From: Actinopolymorpha rutila
GTDB lineage: Bacteria > Actinomycetota > Actinomycetes > Propionibacteriales > Actinopolymorphaceae
NCBI RefSeq assembly: GCF_013407855.1
Contig: NZ_JACBZH010000001.1
Span: 2,356,001-2,420,000 of the forward strand
Length of the DNA: 64,000 nt
Reading direction: 5' to 3'
Position 1 is the first letter of the stretch. Each line of letters begins with the position of its first letter. The position numbers and the translations under genes are program-made. Below are positions 35,159-44,552 of this stretch, piece after piece. The notes under the pieces were generated by a model. It was not told the origin of the DNA and ran no database searches. It saw only the letters and a list, made by a program, of their open reading frames with translations.

Positions 35159-36034
35159 TCACTTGCAGGAGGGGTCCGGCTTGGGCGCCGCCGGCGCCTC
35201 CACGTCGGCCTTGCCGAGCGTGGCGTCGAACGCCTTCTTCCAGTCGCCGTCGCTCACCGACTTGTTGATGGTGTCGGTGAGGTACTTGCACATTGCGGTG
35301 TCGCCCTTCTTGAAGCCGATCCCGTAACGCTCCTCGGTGAACGGCTTGCCGACGGTCTTCAGGTCACTGTCCTCGGCGGCGTAGCCCTGAAGGATCGCCT
35401 CGTCGGTGGTGACCGCGTCCACGGACTTGTTCTTCAGCTGGGTCACGCACTCGGAGTAGGAGCCGAACGGAGCCGGGTTGGCGCCGTACTTCTCCTCGAC
35501 CTGCTTCAGGGAGGTCGACCCGGTGACCGAGCAGACCTTCTTGCCCTTCAGGTCCGCGCCGGACTTGATCGACTTGTCGTCCTTCCGGATGAGCAGGCCC
35601 TGGCCGGTGACGAAGTACGGACCGGCCTGGCCCACGACCTGGCGCCGCTCGGGCGTGATGGAGTACGACGCGAGCACGAGGTCGACGGTGCCCTTCTGCA
35701 GGAAGGGCTCGCGGTTCTTCGACACGGTCTCGACCCACTCGATGTTCTTGGGTTCGATGCCCATGCCGCCGGCGATGATCTCGGCCATCGCCACGTCGAA
35801 GCCGGTCGGCGTGTCGGTGCCGGGCTTCTTGTAGCCGATGCCCGGCTGGTCGAACTTGATGCCGATCGTGATCTTCTTCGCCTTGGCGAACTTCGCCATC
35901 GACGAACCCGCGGGGAACTTGGGGTTCTCGGCGACCTTGACGTCCGTCTGGCCTCCGCCGCTGCCTCCGCAGGCGGTGAGGGCCAGCGCGGCTACCAGGC
36001 CGGCTCCGAGCAACCGCAGACTGCTCCTAAGCAT
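35159..36034 (-). CDS. gluB: Glutamate-binding lipoprotein GluB
   Basis: 291-residue extracytoplasmic solute-binding protein (SBP family 3). The signal peptide ends in lipobox LTAC (Cys22 lipidated), so it is tethered to the membrane. Family features: KKITIGIKFDQPGIGYK, TGFDVAMAEIIAGGMG, PFLQKGTVDLVLASYSITPERR and YGIGFKKGD. It captures glutamate or a related acidic amino acid and delivers it to GluCD. The ATP-binding gene gluA lies upstream across a 234-nt gap, longer than usual for an operon; a processing site or internal promoter may adjust stoichiometry. Confidence 0.92.
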   Translation of the reverse strand: MLRSSLRLLGAGLVAALALTACGGSGGGQTDVKVAENPKFPAGSSMAKFAKAKKITIGIKFDQPGIGYKKPGTDTPTGFDVAMAEIIAGGMGIEPKNIEWVETVSKNREPFLQKGTVDLVLASYSITPERRQVVGQAGPYFVTGQGLLIRKDDKSIKSGADLKGKKVCSVTGSTSLKQVEEKYGANPAPFGSYSECVTQLKNKSVDAVTTDEAILQGYAAEDSDLKTVGKPFTEERYGIGFKKGDTAMCKYLTDTINKSVSDGDWKKAFDATLGKADVEAPAAPKPDPSCK

Positions 36035-36268
36035 GACGTCCCTTTCTTGTGGTGGCCCGCAACCCCGGCTTGCGTGTGGTCCCGGCAGGTCCGGTGGGAT
36101 CGGCGTTCGGCGTGTGCGGGTTGGGCTCTTCTGCTGCGGGGACGGGGGGCCGCCCCACTGTGGTCGGTGATCCTAGGCGCTCGCGCGGCCTCGGTGCGGC
36201 ACCATTGACAGTTGAGTGAACAGGTGAGTGCGGCATCGTCACGGTCCGGCGCGGCTCGGATACGGCTG

Positions 36269-37051
36269 TCAGTGCTGAAGGATCTTCGAGAGGAAGTCCT
36301 TCGCCCGTGCCGACTGGGGGTTGGTGAAGAACTCCTCCGGTGTGCGCTCCTCGACGATCCGCCCGTCGGCCATGAACGCGACCCGGTCGGCCGCGCTGCG
36401 GGCGAACCCCATCTCGTGGGTGACGACGACCATCGTCATGCCGCCGCGGGCGAGGTCGACCATCACGTCGAGTACTTCCTTGATCATCTCCGGGTCGAGC
36501 GCGGACGTCGGCTCGTCGAAGAGGATCACCTTCGGTTCCATCGCCAGTGCGCGGGCGATCGCCACCCGCTGCTGCTGTCCGCCGGACAACTGCGCGGGGT
36601 ACTTCTCGGCCTGGTTGCCCACACCCACCCGGTCCAGGAGCGTCCGGGCCCGCGTCTCGGCCTCCGCCTTGGGAACCTTGCGGACCCGGATCGGGCCGAG
36701 AGTGACGTTGTCCAGCACGGTCTTGTGCTGGAAGAGGTTGAACGACTGGAACACCATGCCCACGTCGGCGCGGAGCTGGGCGAGCTTCTTGCCCTCCTCG
36801 GGCAGCTGCTGGCCGTCGAGCCGGATCTCCCCGGAGTCGATCGGCTCCAGTCGGTTGATCGTCCTACACAGCGTCGACTTGCCCGACCCCGACGGGCCGA
36901 TGATCACCACGACCTCGCCCGCGTTCACGGTGAGGTTGATGTCCTGGAGCACGTGCAGGTCACCGAAGTGTTTGTCGACGTGCTCCATGGTGACCAGCGG
37001 GCGTGCGGAGGCCGCGCCGGGAGAGGGCGGTCGCTCGCTCGTGTCTGTCAT
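36269..37051 (-). CDS. gluA: Glutamate ABC transporter ATP-binding protein GluA
   Basis: 260-residue ABC ATPase energising glutamate uptake. Walker [10 protein letters not shown] (52-60), Q-loop [10 protein letters not shown], signature [12 protein letters not shown], Walker [13 protein letters not shown] and H-loop VVTHEMGFA are all intact. The N-terminal 17 residues are a Ser/Pro-rich extension. It is the first gene of gluABCD. A perfect 14-bp palindrome (37057-37070) lies a few bases upstream of the start, over the ribosome-binding region. The operon diverges from miaB. Confidence 0.94.
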   Translation of the reverse strand: MTDTSERPPSPGAASARPLVTMEHVDKHFGDLHVLQDINLTVNAGEVVVIIGPSGSGKSTLCRTINRLEPIDSGEIRLDGQQLPEEGKKLAQLRADVGMVFQSFNLFQHKTVLDNVTLGPIRVRKVPKAEAETRARTLLDRVGVGNQAEKYPAQLSGGQQQRVAIARALAMEPKVILFDEPTSALDPEMIKEVLDVMVDLARGGMTMVVVTHEMGFARSAADRVAFMADGRIVEERTPEEFFTNPQSARAKDFLSKILQH

Positions 37052-37056
37052 GACGG

Positions 37057-37070
37057 GGAAGGTACCTTCC
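37057..37070. promoter_or_regulatory. Perfect palindrome upstream of gluA
   Basis: GGAAGGTACCTTCC, a perfect 14-bp palindrome 5 bp before the gluA start codon and overlapping its ribosome-binding region. Candidate operator or translational hairpin. Confidence 0.4.
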
Positions 37071-37290
37071 TTCGAGTTCTTACGCGAGACCGACCGGCGG
37101 TCTGTAGCCCGACTGGAACATGACGATCACACCGTGGCGGCCGTGATCGTTAGTGGGGCGCTCCGCGGACCTGTCCGGGCGGCGCCGACCGGCCCGGACG
37201 TAATGTCGCTTTCGCCACCAATTCCTGGCAGTTACACGCACTTCCGCCCCTGAGGGACGCCTGCCCCCGCCCCGCGGGCACGGTGCGCCG

Positions 37291-37296
37291 TACCCT
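37291..37296 (+). promoter_or_regulatory. -10-like element of miaB
   Basis: TACCCT ends 9 nt before the miaB ATG; only a weak ribosome binding site (GGAC) is present, so the transcript may be leaderless or nearly so. Confidence 0.35.
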
Positions 37297-37305
37297 TGGA
37301 CGGTC

Positions 37306-38874
37306 ATGACGCACCGTATCGAATCCCCGGCACCCGACGCTGCCGTCGACGGCTCCGGCACGCGCACGTACGAGCTGCGCACCTTCGGGTGCCAGATGAA
37401 CGTCCACGACTCCGAGCGGCTGTCCGGGCTGCTGGAGGACGCGGGCTACGTTCGAGCGGCCGCCGGCGACGCGGCCGACGTCGTCGTTCTCAACACCTGC
37501 GCCGTACGGGAGAACGCCGACAACAAGCTGTACGGCAACCTCGGCCACCTGGCGCCGTCGAAGGCCAGACGTCCCGGCATGCAGATCGCCGTCGGCGGCT
37601 GCCTGGCCCAGAAGGACAAGGGCGAGATCGTCCGCCGGGCCCCGTGGGTCGACGTCGTGTTCGGCACCCACAACATCGGCTCGCTGCCGGCCCTGCTGGA
37701 GCGGTCCCGGGTGCTCGGTGAGGCGCAGGTGGAGATCAAGGACTACCTGGAGACGTTCCCGTCCACCCTGCCGTCGCGCCGGGAGTCGCCGGCAGCCGCG
37801 TGGGTCGCGGTGAGTGTCGGCTGCAACAACACGTGCACGTTCTGCATCGTTCCGGCCCTGCGTGGCCGGGAGAAGGACCGCCGGCCCGGCGACATCCTCG
37901 CCGAGGTGCAGGCTCTGGTAGCCGAGGGTGTCCTCGAGGTCACTCTGCTCGGCCAGAACGTCAACGCCTACGGCGTGGAGTTCGGCGACCGGTTCGCGTT
38001 CGGCAAGCTGCTGCGGTCGTGCGGGGAGATCGAGGGGCTGGAGCGGGTGCGGTTCACCTCCCCGCACCCGCGCGACTTCACCGACGACGTGATCGCCGCG
38101 ATGGCGCAGACTCCGAACGTCATGCACCAGTTGCACATGCCGCTGCAGTCGGGTTCGGACCGCGTGCTGAAGGCGATGCGGCGTTCCTACCGGCAGGCTC
38201 GCTACCTCGACATCGTGGCGAAGGTGCGGCAGGCGATGCCGGACGCCGCGATCACCACCGACATCATCGTCGGCTTCCCGGGCGAGACCGAGGAGGACTT
38301 CGAGGAGACGCTGCACGTCGTACGCGAGGCGAGGTTCTCCGCGGCGTTCACGTTCCAGTACTCCAAGCGGCCGGGCACGCCGGCGGCGACGCTGCCCGAC
38401 CAGGTGCCCAAGAAGGTCGTGCAGGCGAGGTACGAACGCCTGGTCGAGTTGGTCGAGGAACTCGCCTGGGCGGAGAACCGCGCGCTCGTCGGCCGCCAGG
38501 TGGAGGTGCTCGTCTCCGAGGGCGAGGGCCGCAAGGACGCCGCCACCGAACGCATGAGCGGCCGCGCCCGCGACAACCGGCTGGTGCACTTCTCCGGCGG
38601 CCGTCCCGGTGGCGCGGCGCCGGCCGGCGTACGACCCGGTGACCTGGTGACGGTCGAGGTGACCTACGCCGCGCCGCACCACCTCGTCGCCGACGGCCCC
38701 TTGCTGGACGTCCGGCCCACCCGGGCCGGTGACCTGTGGGCGGCCCGGCAGTCGGGCACCTCTGACGCGACAGCCATGGGTGCGGCGGCGCGGCAGGCCG
38801 GAGCGACGGAGGCCGCGGACGCGGCTGGTGCGCCCGCCGGTGTGTTGCTCGGGATGCCGACCGTCCGTCGCTGA
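37306..38874 (+). CDS. miaB: tRNA-2-methylthio-N6-dimethylallyladenosine synthase
   Basis: Radical-SAM methylthiotransferase modifying A37 of tRNAs already isopentenylated by MiaA (also in this window). Both [4Fe-4S] sites are present: the UPF0004 cluster (Cys29, Cys65, Cys99) and the radical-SAM triad in CNNTCTFC (173, 177, 180). A TRAM domain with EVLVSEGEG and DNRLVHF follows. 522 residues, about 30-40 longer than typical because of an Ala/Thr-rich C-terminal tail. ATG 37306; convergent with the glycosidase gene. Confidence 0.95.
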   Translation: MTHRIESPAPDAAVDGSGTRTYELRTFGCQMNVHDSERLSGLLEDAGYVRAAAGDAADVVVLNTCAVRENADNKLYGNLGHLAPSKARRPGMQIAVGGCLAQKDKGEIVRRAPWVDVVFGTHNIGSLPALLERSRVLGEAQVEIKDYLETFPSTLPSRRESPAAAWVAVSVGCNNTCTFCIVPALRGREKDRRPGDILAEVQALVAEGVLEVTLLGQNVNAYGVEFGDRFAFGKLLRSCGEIEGLERVRFTSPHPRDFTDDVIAAMAQTPNVMHQLHMPLQSGSDRVLKAMRRSYRQARYLDIVAKVRQAMPDAAITTDIIVGFPGETEEDFEETLHVVREARFSAAFTFQYSKRPGTPAATLPDQVPKKVVQARYERLVELVEELAWAENRALVGRQVEVLVSEGEGRKDAATERMSGRARDNRLVHFSGGRPGGAAPAGVRPGDLVTVEVTYAAPHHLVADGPLLDVRPTRAGDLWAARQSGTSDATAMGAAARQAGATEAADAAGAPAGVLLGMPTVRR

Positions 38875-38930
38875 CCCGGGGGCTGTCGCAGGACGGACCC
38901 CAGGTCGACGACGCCGGCCGCGCCGTCGGC

Positions 38931-40997
38931 TCAGGGCGCGGGCGCGAGGTTCTCCGAGCGCACCTGCCAGCCGGCGTCCGGGAACCCCGGAGCCGTGCCC
39001 GCGGGGGCGCCGTCCCAGCCGGCCGTCATCATCGCCACGGCGTACAGCAGACCGCCGTTGCCGGGGAGGTACAGCGGCAACGTGCCCGGGCGCTGGAAGT
39101 TGTGGCCGTTGCCGAGGTAGTGGTTCTTCGGCGTGTCCAGCAGCAGCGCCTCCACCGCGAGGCGGGGCTCGCCGACCCGGCAGGCGGTCATCGCCAGCAG
39201 GGGGTAGTCCCAGCCCCACGTGTCCGACCACTCCCAGCGGTCGAGCACGTCGCGCAGCGTGGCCCGCATGCGGTCGACGTCGGCCAGGCCCACGTCGGGC
39301 ACGAACCCCAGCGCACCCACCATCGTCGGGTGCCCCTCGCGTTCGGTCACCGGGTGTTCCAGCTCGACGTAGCGGCCGTCGCGTTCCGGCAACGGCCCGA
39401 GGTGCTTGGCCACCGCGTCCCATGCGGGTACGCGGGCCAGGCCGAGGCGTTCGCGCCACACCTGCGCGGTCTGCAGCCCCCATCGCCAGTACGCCAGCTC
39501 GAACGCGGGGTTGCGGGCCTCCCGGCGTAGTGGGTAGGCCTTCTCCTGTGCCGACGCCACCGGGGGGCCGAGGTCGAAGCGTTCCCGGCGCGGATCCCAG
39601 GTGGCATACGACGCCATGAACGCCGCCGACTCGAAGACCAGGCGGGCGAACCGCTCGGCCGTACGCCGGGACGGCCGGCGCCGCCAGACCAGCTCGGCGA
39701 AGTAGATCGGGTGCGGCTGCTGCCACACCAGCAGGGCGCCGATGTCGCTCGGGCTCTCCCGTGCCTCCGGCCCGACCTGCTTGGGCCAGCGCGCGCCGGA
39801 GTAGCCCTGCAGCCGGGCGGTCTCCTGGGCGGCCACCAGCGCCTTGTCGTACCACCCGAGGCTGCGTTCGAGCAGCGCCGGGTGGTTCCAGAGCGCGAAG
39901 TGGGCCGAATGCCACCAGTGCATCTCCAGGTGGAACTTCCCCCGCCAGCTGTTGGTGACCAGACCGGTCTCCTGAGGGGGAGTGGAGCCCGCGCAGTTGA
40001 CCGCGGTGAGGTACTGCGACAGGACGACCCGGCGTTCGAGTTCTCCGGCCCGCGGATCGGTGGAGCCGGACAGGTCGACGATCCCGCCGGTGGACCAGAA
40101 CTCCGTCCAGGACACCTCGGCCGCGGCCAGGACGGCGGCCGCCGTCGGCGCCTGCTCGATCGGCGCGGGGGAGAAGCCGACGGTGAGTTCGAGGACGCCC
40201 ACCCCGTCGGCGTGCACGACGAACTCGTGCGGTCCCAGCTGCTTCAGCGCCGCACCGGCGGACCAGGTGAGCGCCGCGTGGTGCACGTCGTCGTCGAGCA
40301 CCCGGCGGATGTCGGCGCGGTTGCCGCGTACGTGCAGTTCCGAGAGGTGGCTGGTGGGGGAGTCCCAGTCGCACGGCTCGCTCCAGTCGCCCACGGCGTA
40401 CGGGAAGCGGGTGCCGATCGCGAGCTCACCGCGCGCCAGCAACGGCGACTCGACACGTACGGCGATCAGGTCGAGCTCGGGATCGCAGACCGTCGTCACC
40501 TCGACCGGTGTTCCGTCCAGCTCGAACCGGCTCTCGATCCGGCCACGCCACAGGTCCAGCCGCTGGCTGATCGCGCCCAGCTCCGACAGTTGGAGCGGCT
40601 GTCCGCCGGGGCGTACGAACCCGATCCGGCCGAGGTCGATCCGGTGTGGGTTCTCCCGCAGCCACTGGCGAGCCAGCTTGGCGCGCGAGTGTGCCGACGG
40701 GTCACCGAAGTCCGGGCCGGTGGTGGAGTACGGCACCGAACGGCCGGCCGCCGTCGCGTGGTCCTCGAAGGACTCCTCCAACGCGTAGCTCTCCGGGTTG
40801 GGTGCGGTGTGCCAGGCCCACTGCGCCTGGGTGCCGAGGCGCATACCGTCGGCGTGGAACGAGGGGAACGTCTGCAACCCGGTCACGTCGGCGGTGAAGG
40901 CGAACTCGCCGTTGCCGACGGTGAGCGGCTCCAGCGGGTCGGCGGAGGTCCGCCGGACGTTGTGGCGCGCGACGATGCGATAGCGGTCCATCAGCAT
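38931..40997 (-). CDS. Putative six-hairpin (alpha/alpha-barrel) glycoside hydrolase
   Basis: 688 residues, no signal peptide, so probably cytoplasmic. The sequence starts with a beta-rich N-terminal domain (PLTVGNGEFAFTADVTGLQTF), then an aromatic-rich toroid-like region: WRGKFHLEMHWWHSAHFALWN, RWPKQVGPEARESPSDIGALLVWQQPHPIYF, WGWDYPLLAMTACRVGEP and NHYLGNGHNFQRP (segments quoted separately). This layout resembles GH65/GH95/GH63-like enzymes. I cannot assign a family or name catalytic acids with confidence. Its start overlaps the stop of the upstream Gfo/Idh gene, so they are co-translated. The operon promoter has a LacI-type palindrome, which supports a sugar-catabolic role. Confidence 0.55.
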   Translation of the reverse strand: MLMDRYRIVARHNVRRTSADPLEPLTVGNGEFAFTADVTGLQTFPSFHADGMRLGTQAQWAWHTAPNPESYALEESFEDHATAAGRSVPYSTTGPDFGDPSAHSRAKLARQWLRENPHRIDLGRIGFVRPGGQPLQLSELGAISQRLDLWRGRIESRFELDGTPVEVTTVCDPELDLIAVRVESPLLARGELAIGTRFPYAVGDWSEPCDWDSPTSHLSELHVRGNRADIRRVLDDDVHHAALTWSAGAALKQLGPHEFVVHADGVGVLELTVGFSPAPIEQAPTAAAVLAAAEVSWTEFWSTGGIVDLSGSTDPRAGELERRVVLSQYLTAVNCAGSTPPQETGLVTNSWRGKFHLEMHWWHSAHFALWNHPALLERSLGWYDKALVAAQETARLQGYSGARWPKQVGPEARESPSDIGALLVWQQPHPIYFAELVWRRRPSRRTAERFARLVFESAAFMASYATWDPRRERFDLGPPVASAQEKAYPLRREARNPAFELAYWRWGLQTAQVWRERLGLARVPAWDAVAKHLGPLPERDGRYVELEHPVTEREGHPTMVGALGFVPDVGLADVDRMRATLRDVLDRWEWSDTWGWDYPLLAMTACRVGEPRLAVEALLLDTPKNHYLGNGHNFQRPGTLPLYLPGNGGLLYAVAMMTAGWDGAPAGTAPGFPDAGWQVRSENLAPAP

Positions 40998-42343
40998 GAG
41001 AACGAAGTGAAGTTCCGGTAGTTCGCGAGAGAGAACGCGCGGGTGGGCGTTGCCCAGTCGGCGGCGGCCTCGGAGAACAGCAACGCGTCTCGGGCGCAGC
41101 GTTCGATGAGGTCGTCGACGCCCACCAGATGGACCCAGTGCTCGCCGTTCTCGTCATGGACGGTGGTGAAGCGTGGCGAGACGGGGCCGGGTCTGCCTGC
41201 GGACTCGTACATGCCGTTGAGGGCGAGGACGAAGCCTCGGGTCATCCTAAGGGCGCACAGGAGCCGATCGTCGTAACCGCGGACGACATTGACCAGATTC
41301 GCGAGCAGATCGGGCGACCCTGGGTCACCCGGCGCGCGGCCCGTGCGCTCGGCGTCGGCGGCGAGCGCCTCGACCGCCCGGACGGCCGCTGCCGGCGGTG
41401 AGTGGCCGGTGCGCGCGGACTCCAGGGTGAGTTCCCCGGTCGTGTAGTACGCCCGGGCGGTGGCCCGGCTGCCCTTCACGAACACGTACGGCGGAACCTG
41501 CGACGGCGCGCACAGCGTGACCGCCGCGACGACGGTGCGGCCCTCGGCGGTGTCGACGCGGACGCTCGCGGTGTCGTCGCCGTCGATGCTGTCCCGGCAG
41601 CGGTACAGCTCCGCGTGCACCGTGGTCGGGGTGGCCGGGCTGTCGTCGTGGTCGCCGGCCACGATCAGGGCGTTCATCAGGCCGTGCGCGAACGGGTTGG
41701 TGAGCGTTCCGTCCAGGACGTACCTGCCGTCGTGCACGAGCCGGCCGGCCCAGTCGGTGCGCGCGTAGTAGGAGTCGGGACGCGACCAGCGGCCGACCAG
41801 CCCCACGTGCTCCACCTCGCCGAGCGCGCCGTCGCGGGCGAGCCGGGCCAGCGCGCGGACGACGGGTGCGCGGGCGTTCTGGAAGCCCACCTGGCACAGC
41901 GGCCCGCCGGAGTCCTGCAGGGCCAGCAGCCGGTCGATGTCCTGCACGGTCACCACCGGCGGCTTCTCCACCAGGACCGAGGCGCCGGCGACGAACGCCT
42001 CCTCGATCATCCGCGCGTGCAGCGGGATCGGCGTGCCGAGCACCACGATGTCGGGCTGGTCGGCGGCCAGCAGGTCGGTCAGGTCGCCGTGGCCGCGCGG
42101 CGTCGGGCCGTCGTACGCCCGGGCGGCGAGGTGCTCGGCGACCACGTCGGCGGCGTCCGGCGCGACGTCGGCGTACCCGACCAGCCGCAGCAGCCCCTGC
42201 TCCTGCAGCCGGGCGGCGTTGCGCAGATGGGTGCGGCCGTACCCGTTGACGCCGACCAGTCCGACGCGGGGCGTGGTCAGGGGGTCGGCCAGAGGTGGCG
42301 CCTGAGGTGGGGCCTGAGGTGGGGCCTGAGGTGGGGTGGTCAC
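40991..42343 (-). CDS. Gfo/Idh/MocA family oxidoreductase
   Basis: 450-residue NAD(P)-dependent sugar or cyclitol oxidoreductase. The Rossmann motif GLVGVNGYGRTHL and the family EKPPVVTVQDID motif (catalytic Lys in EKP) are clear. A long C-terminal alpha/beta domain follows, including GRYVLDGTLTNPFAHGLMNAL. The GTG start at 42343 has GAGGAGG upstream. The first codons encode a PPQA tetrapeptide repeated three times (12-bp tandem repeat), an unusual N-terminal extension ahead of the Rossmann fold. It overlaps the glycosidase gene; a LacI-type operator lies 58 bp upstream. The substrate is unknown. Confidence 0.85.
   Translation of the reverse strand: MTTPPQAPPQAPPQAPPLADPLTTPRVGLVGVNGYGRTHLRNAARLQEQGLLRLVGYADVAPDAADVVAEHLAARAYDGPTPRGHGDLTDLLAADQPDIVVLGTPIPLHARMIEEAFVAGASVLVEKPPVVTVQDIDRLLALQDSGGPLCQVGFQNARAPVVRALARLARDGALGEVEHVGLVGRWSRPDSYYARTDWAGRLVHDGRYVLDGTLTNPFAHGLMNALIVAGDHDDSPATPTTVHAELYRCRDSIDGDDTASVRVDTAEGRTVVAAVTLCAPSQVPPYVFVKGSRATARAYYTTGELTLESARTGHSPPAAAVRAVEALAADAERTGRAPGDPGSPDLLANLVNVVRGYDDRLLCALRMTRGFVLALNGMYESAGRPGPVSPRFTTVHDENGEHWVHLVGVDDLIERCARDALLFSEAAADWATPTRAFSLANYRNFTSFSC
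42301..42336. repeat. 12-bp perfect tandem repeat (3 copies) in the Gfo/Idh N-terminus
   Basis: CCTGAGGTGGGG repeated three times exactly, coding (PPQA)3 on the minus strand. Copy-number changes would stay in frame. Confidence 0.85.
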
Positions 42344-42400
42344 GTTGCCTCCTCGTACCGGCGTGCGAGGTGTGCCGCACACGCTCGGCAGCAATCGTAC

Positions 42401-42412
42401 GAAAGCGCTTTC
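42401..42412. promoter_or_regulatory. LacI-family operator palindrome upstream of the Gfo/Idh-glycosidase operon
   Basis: GAAAGCGCTTTC is a perfect 12-bp palindrome with the central CG typical of LacI/GalR/CcpA-type sites, 58 bp upstream of the GTG at 42343. A LacI regulator gene lies 3.7 kb away. Confidence 0.6.
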
Positions 42413-42468
42413 CCGAGTTCGCCGTCCGCCGGGCGGGCAGAGGCGAAGGGGTGAGCCGGGAGGCCGCG

Positions 42469-43641
42469 TCAGTACTCGGCGGCGGAGTGCCGCGAAGCTC
42501 GATCGGTGCGCTTCGGATGGTCGGCACTGTCCTTGCGGTCGACATCCTCGGTACGGCGGCTTCTCCCGGCCGAGGGCACGGTCAGCGCCGGCACCAGCCG
42601 CAGCGTCCGGTGCCGCCTCGCGGGCGATCCGGACAGCGACCGCAGCAGCCAGAACACCGCTCCGAGCGGCACCTCCAGCACGAACGTGAACATCGAGAAC
42701 AGCAGCACCGCGGCGGTGACCGGTCCGGGCGCCCCGCCCAGGTGGATCATCACCGCCGCCGTACCGGCCTCGGCGATCCCGAACCCGCCCGGCGTGACCA
42801 CCACGGTGGTGAGCAGCCGGCCGAGCGCGAACGCCGCCACGGCCTCGCCGACGCCCAGGTAGGCGCCGGTGGCCAGGAGGCACGCGCAGAACAACGCGGC
42901 CTGCAGCGCGAGGTAGGCGCTCATCCCGAGGGTCATCGGCAGCCACGACGACCTGAGCAGGCCCGAGGTCGTCACCCGCAGCCGGGCGAGCGCGGCGCTG
43001 GCCTGGTGCTCGGCGGGCCGGATCCGGCGGGGGAGTGCGCGCAGCGCACGGTCGGCCGCCCGGCCCATGACGTCGGCGGCGCGGTCCCAGCGCAGCGCGA
43101 CCACCAGCGCGGCGACCAGCCCGAACAACGCCAGCGAGGCGGTGCCGACGGGGACGGCGAGCCAGGCGTCGGGTACGTGCCCCGCGGCCAGCAGGGCGAG
43201 CAGCCCCACCGCCGGCAGCAGGAACCGCGCCAGCACGTTGCAGATGCCGGAGGCGACCGTGGACACCGCGATCGCGTGACTGCGGAACCCCCACGACCGG
43301 GCCATCGCGAAGTTGACCGCCACGCCTGCCGCCCCGCCGAACGGCATCAGGTTGCTGACCGCGCTGCCGACCGCGTTCAGGGTCAGCGCCTGGCGGTGGT
43401 TGAGGCCGGGCAGCGAGGCGGTGAGCACCCAGGTGTACGCCAACAGGCCGAGGCCCCACAGCGCGAACAGGCCCACCACGACCCAGGCGTTCAGCCGGGC
43501 GAACTGCGACCAGATGACGCCCCAGTCGATGCCGACGATGTAGGGCAGCGCGACCACCAGTCCGACCGCGACCAGGATCGACACCACCGACAGCGCGGTG
43601 CGGACCCACGGCCGGTGGAACGCCGACCTGGTCACCCTCAT
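42469..43641 (-). CDS. Flippase-like integral membrane protein (UPF0104/LPG-synthase TM domain)
   Basis: 390 residues, about eight membrane helices, matching the lysylphosphatidylglycerol-synthase transmembrane region family (YbhN/AglD2-like). Seen: LNAVGSAVSNLMPFGGAAGVAVN near the middle and VVTPGGFGIAEAGTAAVMI later, both with the family's Pro-Phe/Gly-Gly motifs. No C-terminal aminoacyl-transferase domain; the chain ends in a charged tail. Such proteins are proposed lipid or lipid-linked-sugar flippases. It overlaps the PIG-L deacetylase by ATGA, so the two are coupled. Confidence 0.82.
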   Translation of the reverse strand: MRVTRSAFHRPWVRTALSVVSILVAVGLVVALPYIVGIDWGVIWSQFARLNAWVVVGLFALWGLGLLAYTWVLTASLPGLNHRQALTLNAVGSAVSNLMPFGGAAGVAVNFAMARSWGFRSHAIAVSTVASGICNVLARFLLPAVGLLALLAAGHVPDAWLAVPVGTASLALFGLVAALVVALRWDRAADVMGRAADRALRALPRRIRPAEHQASAALARLRVTTSGLLRSSWLPMTLGMSAYLALQAALFCACLLATGAYLGVGEAVAAFALGRLLTTVVVTPGGFGIAEAGTAAVMIHLGGAPGPVTAAVLLFSMFTFVLEVPLGAVFWLLRSLSGSPARRHRTLRLVPALTVPSAGRSRRTEDVDRKDSADHPKRTDRASRHSAAEY

Positions 43642-44552
43642 CGCGCACCGCCGGGGGTGCGGGACGCGGTGAGCCCGGTGAGCCCGGCGAGCGGATGCGT
43701 CACGCGGGTGCCGGGTGCGAGGTCACGCTGGACGTACCACTCGGTGCCGAGCACCAGCCGGAACAGCGGCCCGGGCAGCCGGCGCAACGCCGCGACGGTA
43801 CGCACCGAGTCGCCGCCGGTGGCCTGGGTGGCGTGCGCGGCCAGGCTTGCCCGCTTGGCCCTGGCGTACCGGCGTACGTCGATCCGGTGGGTGATCTCCG
43901 CCCGCGGCGCGAACGCACGCTCGAAGCTGGTCACGTCGAACTCCGGCGGGAAGCGGTAGACCCGCCCGACCAGGCGCAGCGCACGCAGCAGCAACTCCCG
44001 GTCGACGGTCGCCTCCAGCACCGTCGGTGTTCCGGCGAGCTCGGCGGCCCGGGCGCCCACCTGGTGCACCCGCACGTGGTCGGGGTGGCCGTAGCCGCCG
44101 GCCGGGTCGTACGTCGTCACCAGGTCGGCGTGTTCCTCGGCCAGCAGCGTGGCCAGCCGCCCGGCCGCCTCGTCGACGTCGGCGCGGACGAAGGCCGGCG
44201 CCCACGTGGGTTCGGCGCGCCCGTCCAGGCCGGAGTCGGCGTAGCCGAGGTGTTCCACGCGAGCGACGCCGAGTGCCGCCGCGGACGCGCGGAGTTCGGC
44301 GAGGCGTACGTCGCCGAGCCGGGGAGCGGCGGTGCCGTCACCAGGAGCGGTGGAGCCGTTCGCGGCGTCTCCGGTGGCACCGCGGGCCGTCCCGGCGGTG
44401 ATCGACTCCGGCGCTGCCAGCCCCTGGTCACCGGCCGTGGCGACCACCAGGACGACACGGTGCCCTTCCGCCGCGAGCCGGGCCATGGTGCCCGAAGTGA
44501 ACAACGCCTCGTCGTCGGGATGAGCGTGGAAGAACACGCACGTGCGGCCCAT
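43638..44552 (-). CDS. PIG-L family N-acetylglucosaminyl deacetylase (MshB/LmbE-like)
   Basis: 304-residue zinc-dependent deacetylase. The N-terminal AHPDDE motif (10-15) and distal GHPDHVRVHQVG supply zinc ligands and the general base. Relatives deacetylate GlcNAc in mycothiol precursors, lipid-linked GlcNAc or antibiotics. An Ala/Gly/Thr-rich insertion follows the first third. ATG 44552 directly follows GGGTGGGGGG. It is coupled to the downstream flippase-like gene and divergent from a GT4 glycosyltransferase. GT4 + PIG-L resembles the MshA/MshB logic, but the membrane protein argues for a glycolipid rather than mycothiol (inference). Confidence 0.88.
   Translation of the reverse strand: MGRTCVFFHAHPDDEALFTSGTMARLAAEGHRVVLVVATAGDQGLAAPESITAGTARGATGDAANGSTAPGDGTAAPRLGDVRLAELRASAAALGVARVEHLGYADSGLDGRAEPTWAPAFVRADVDEAAGRLATLLAEEHADLVTTYDPAGGYGHPDHVRVHQVGARAAELAGTPTVLEATVDRELLLRALRLVGRVYRFPPEFDVTSFERAFAPRAEITHRIDVRRYARAKRASLAAHATQATGGDSVRTVAALRRLPGPLFRLVLGTEWYVQRDLAPGTRVTHPLAGLTGLTASRTPGGAR

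Noticed and set aside
36205..36210. TTGACA as a -35 promoter element
   Set aside because: It points to the plus strand, where only antisense of gluA follows, and no matching -10 is present.
36035..36268. Riboswitch or gene in the gluA-gluB gap
   Set aside because: Only a 5-bp CGCAA/TTGCG hairpin and generic GC-rich sequence; no known riboswitch core or ORF.
37150..40374. 1074-codon minus-strand frame antisense to miaB and overlapping the glycosidase
   Set aside because: Reads non-family sequence opposite intact miaB; the glycosidase uses a different frame.
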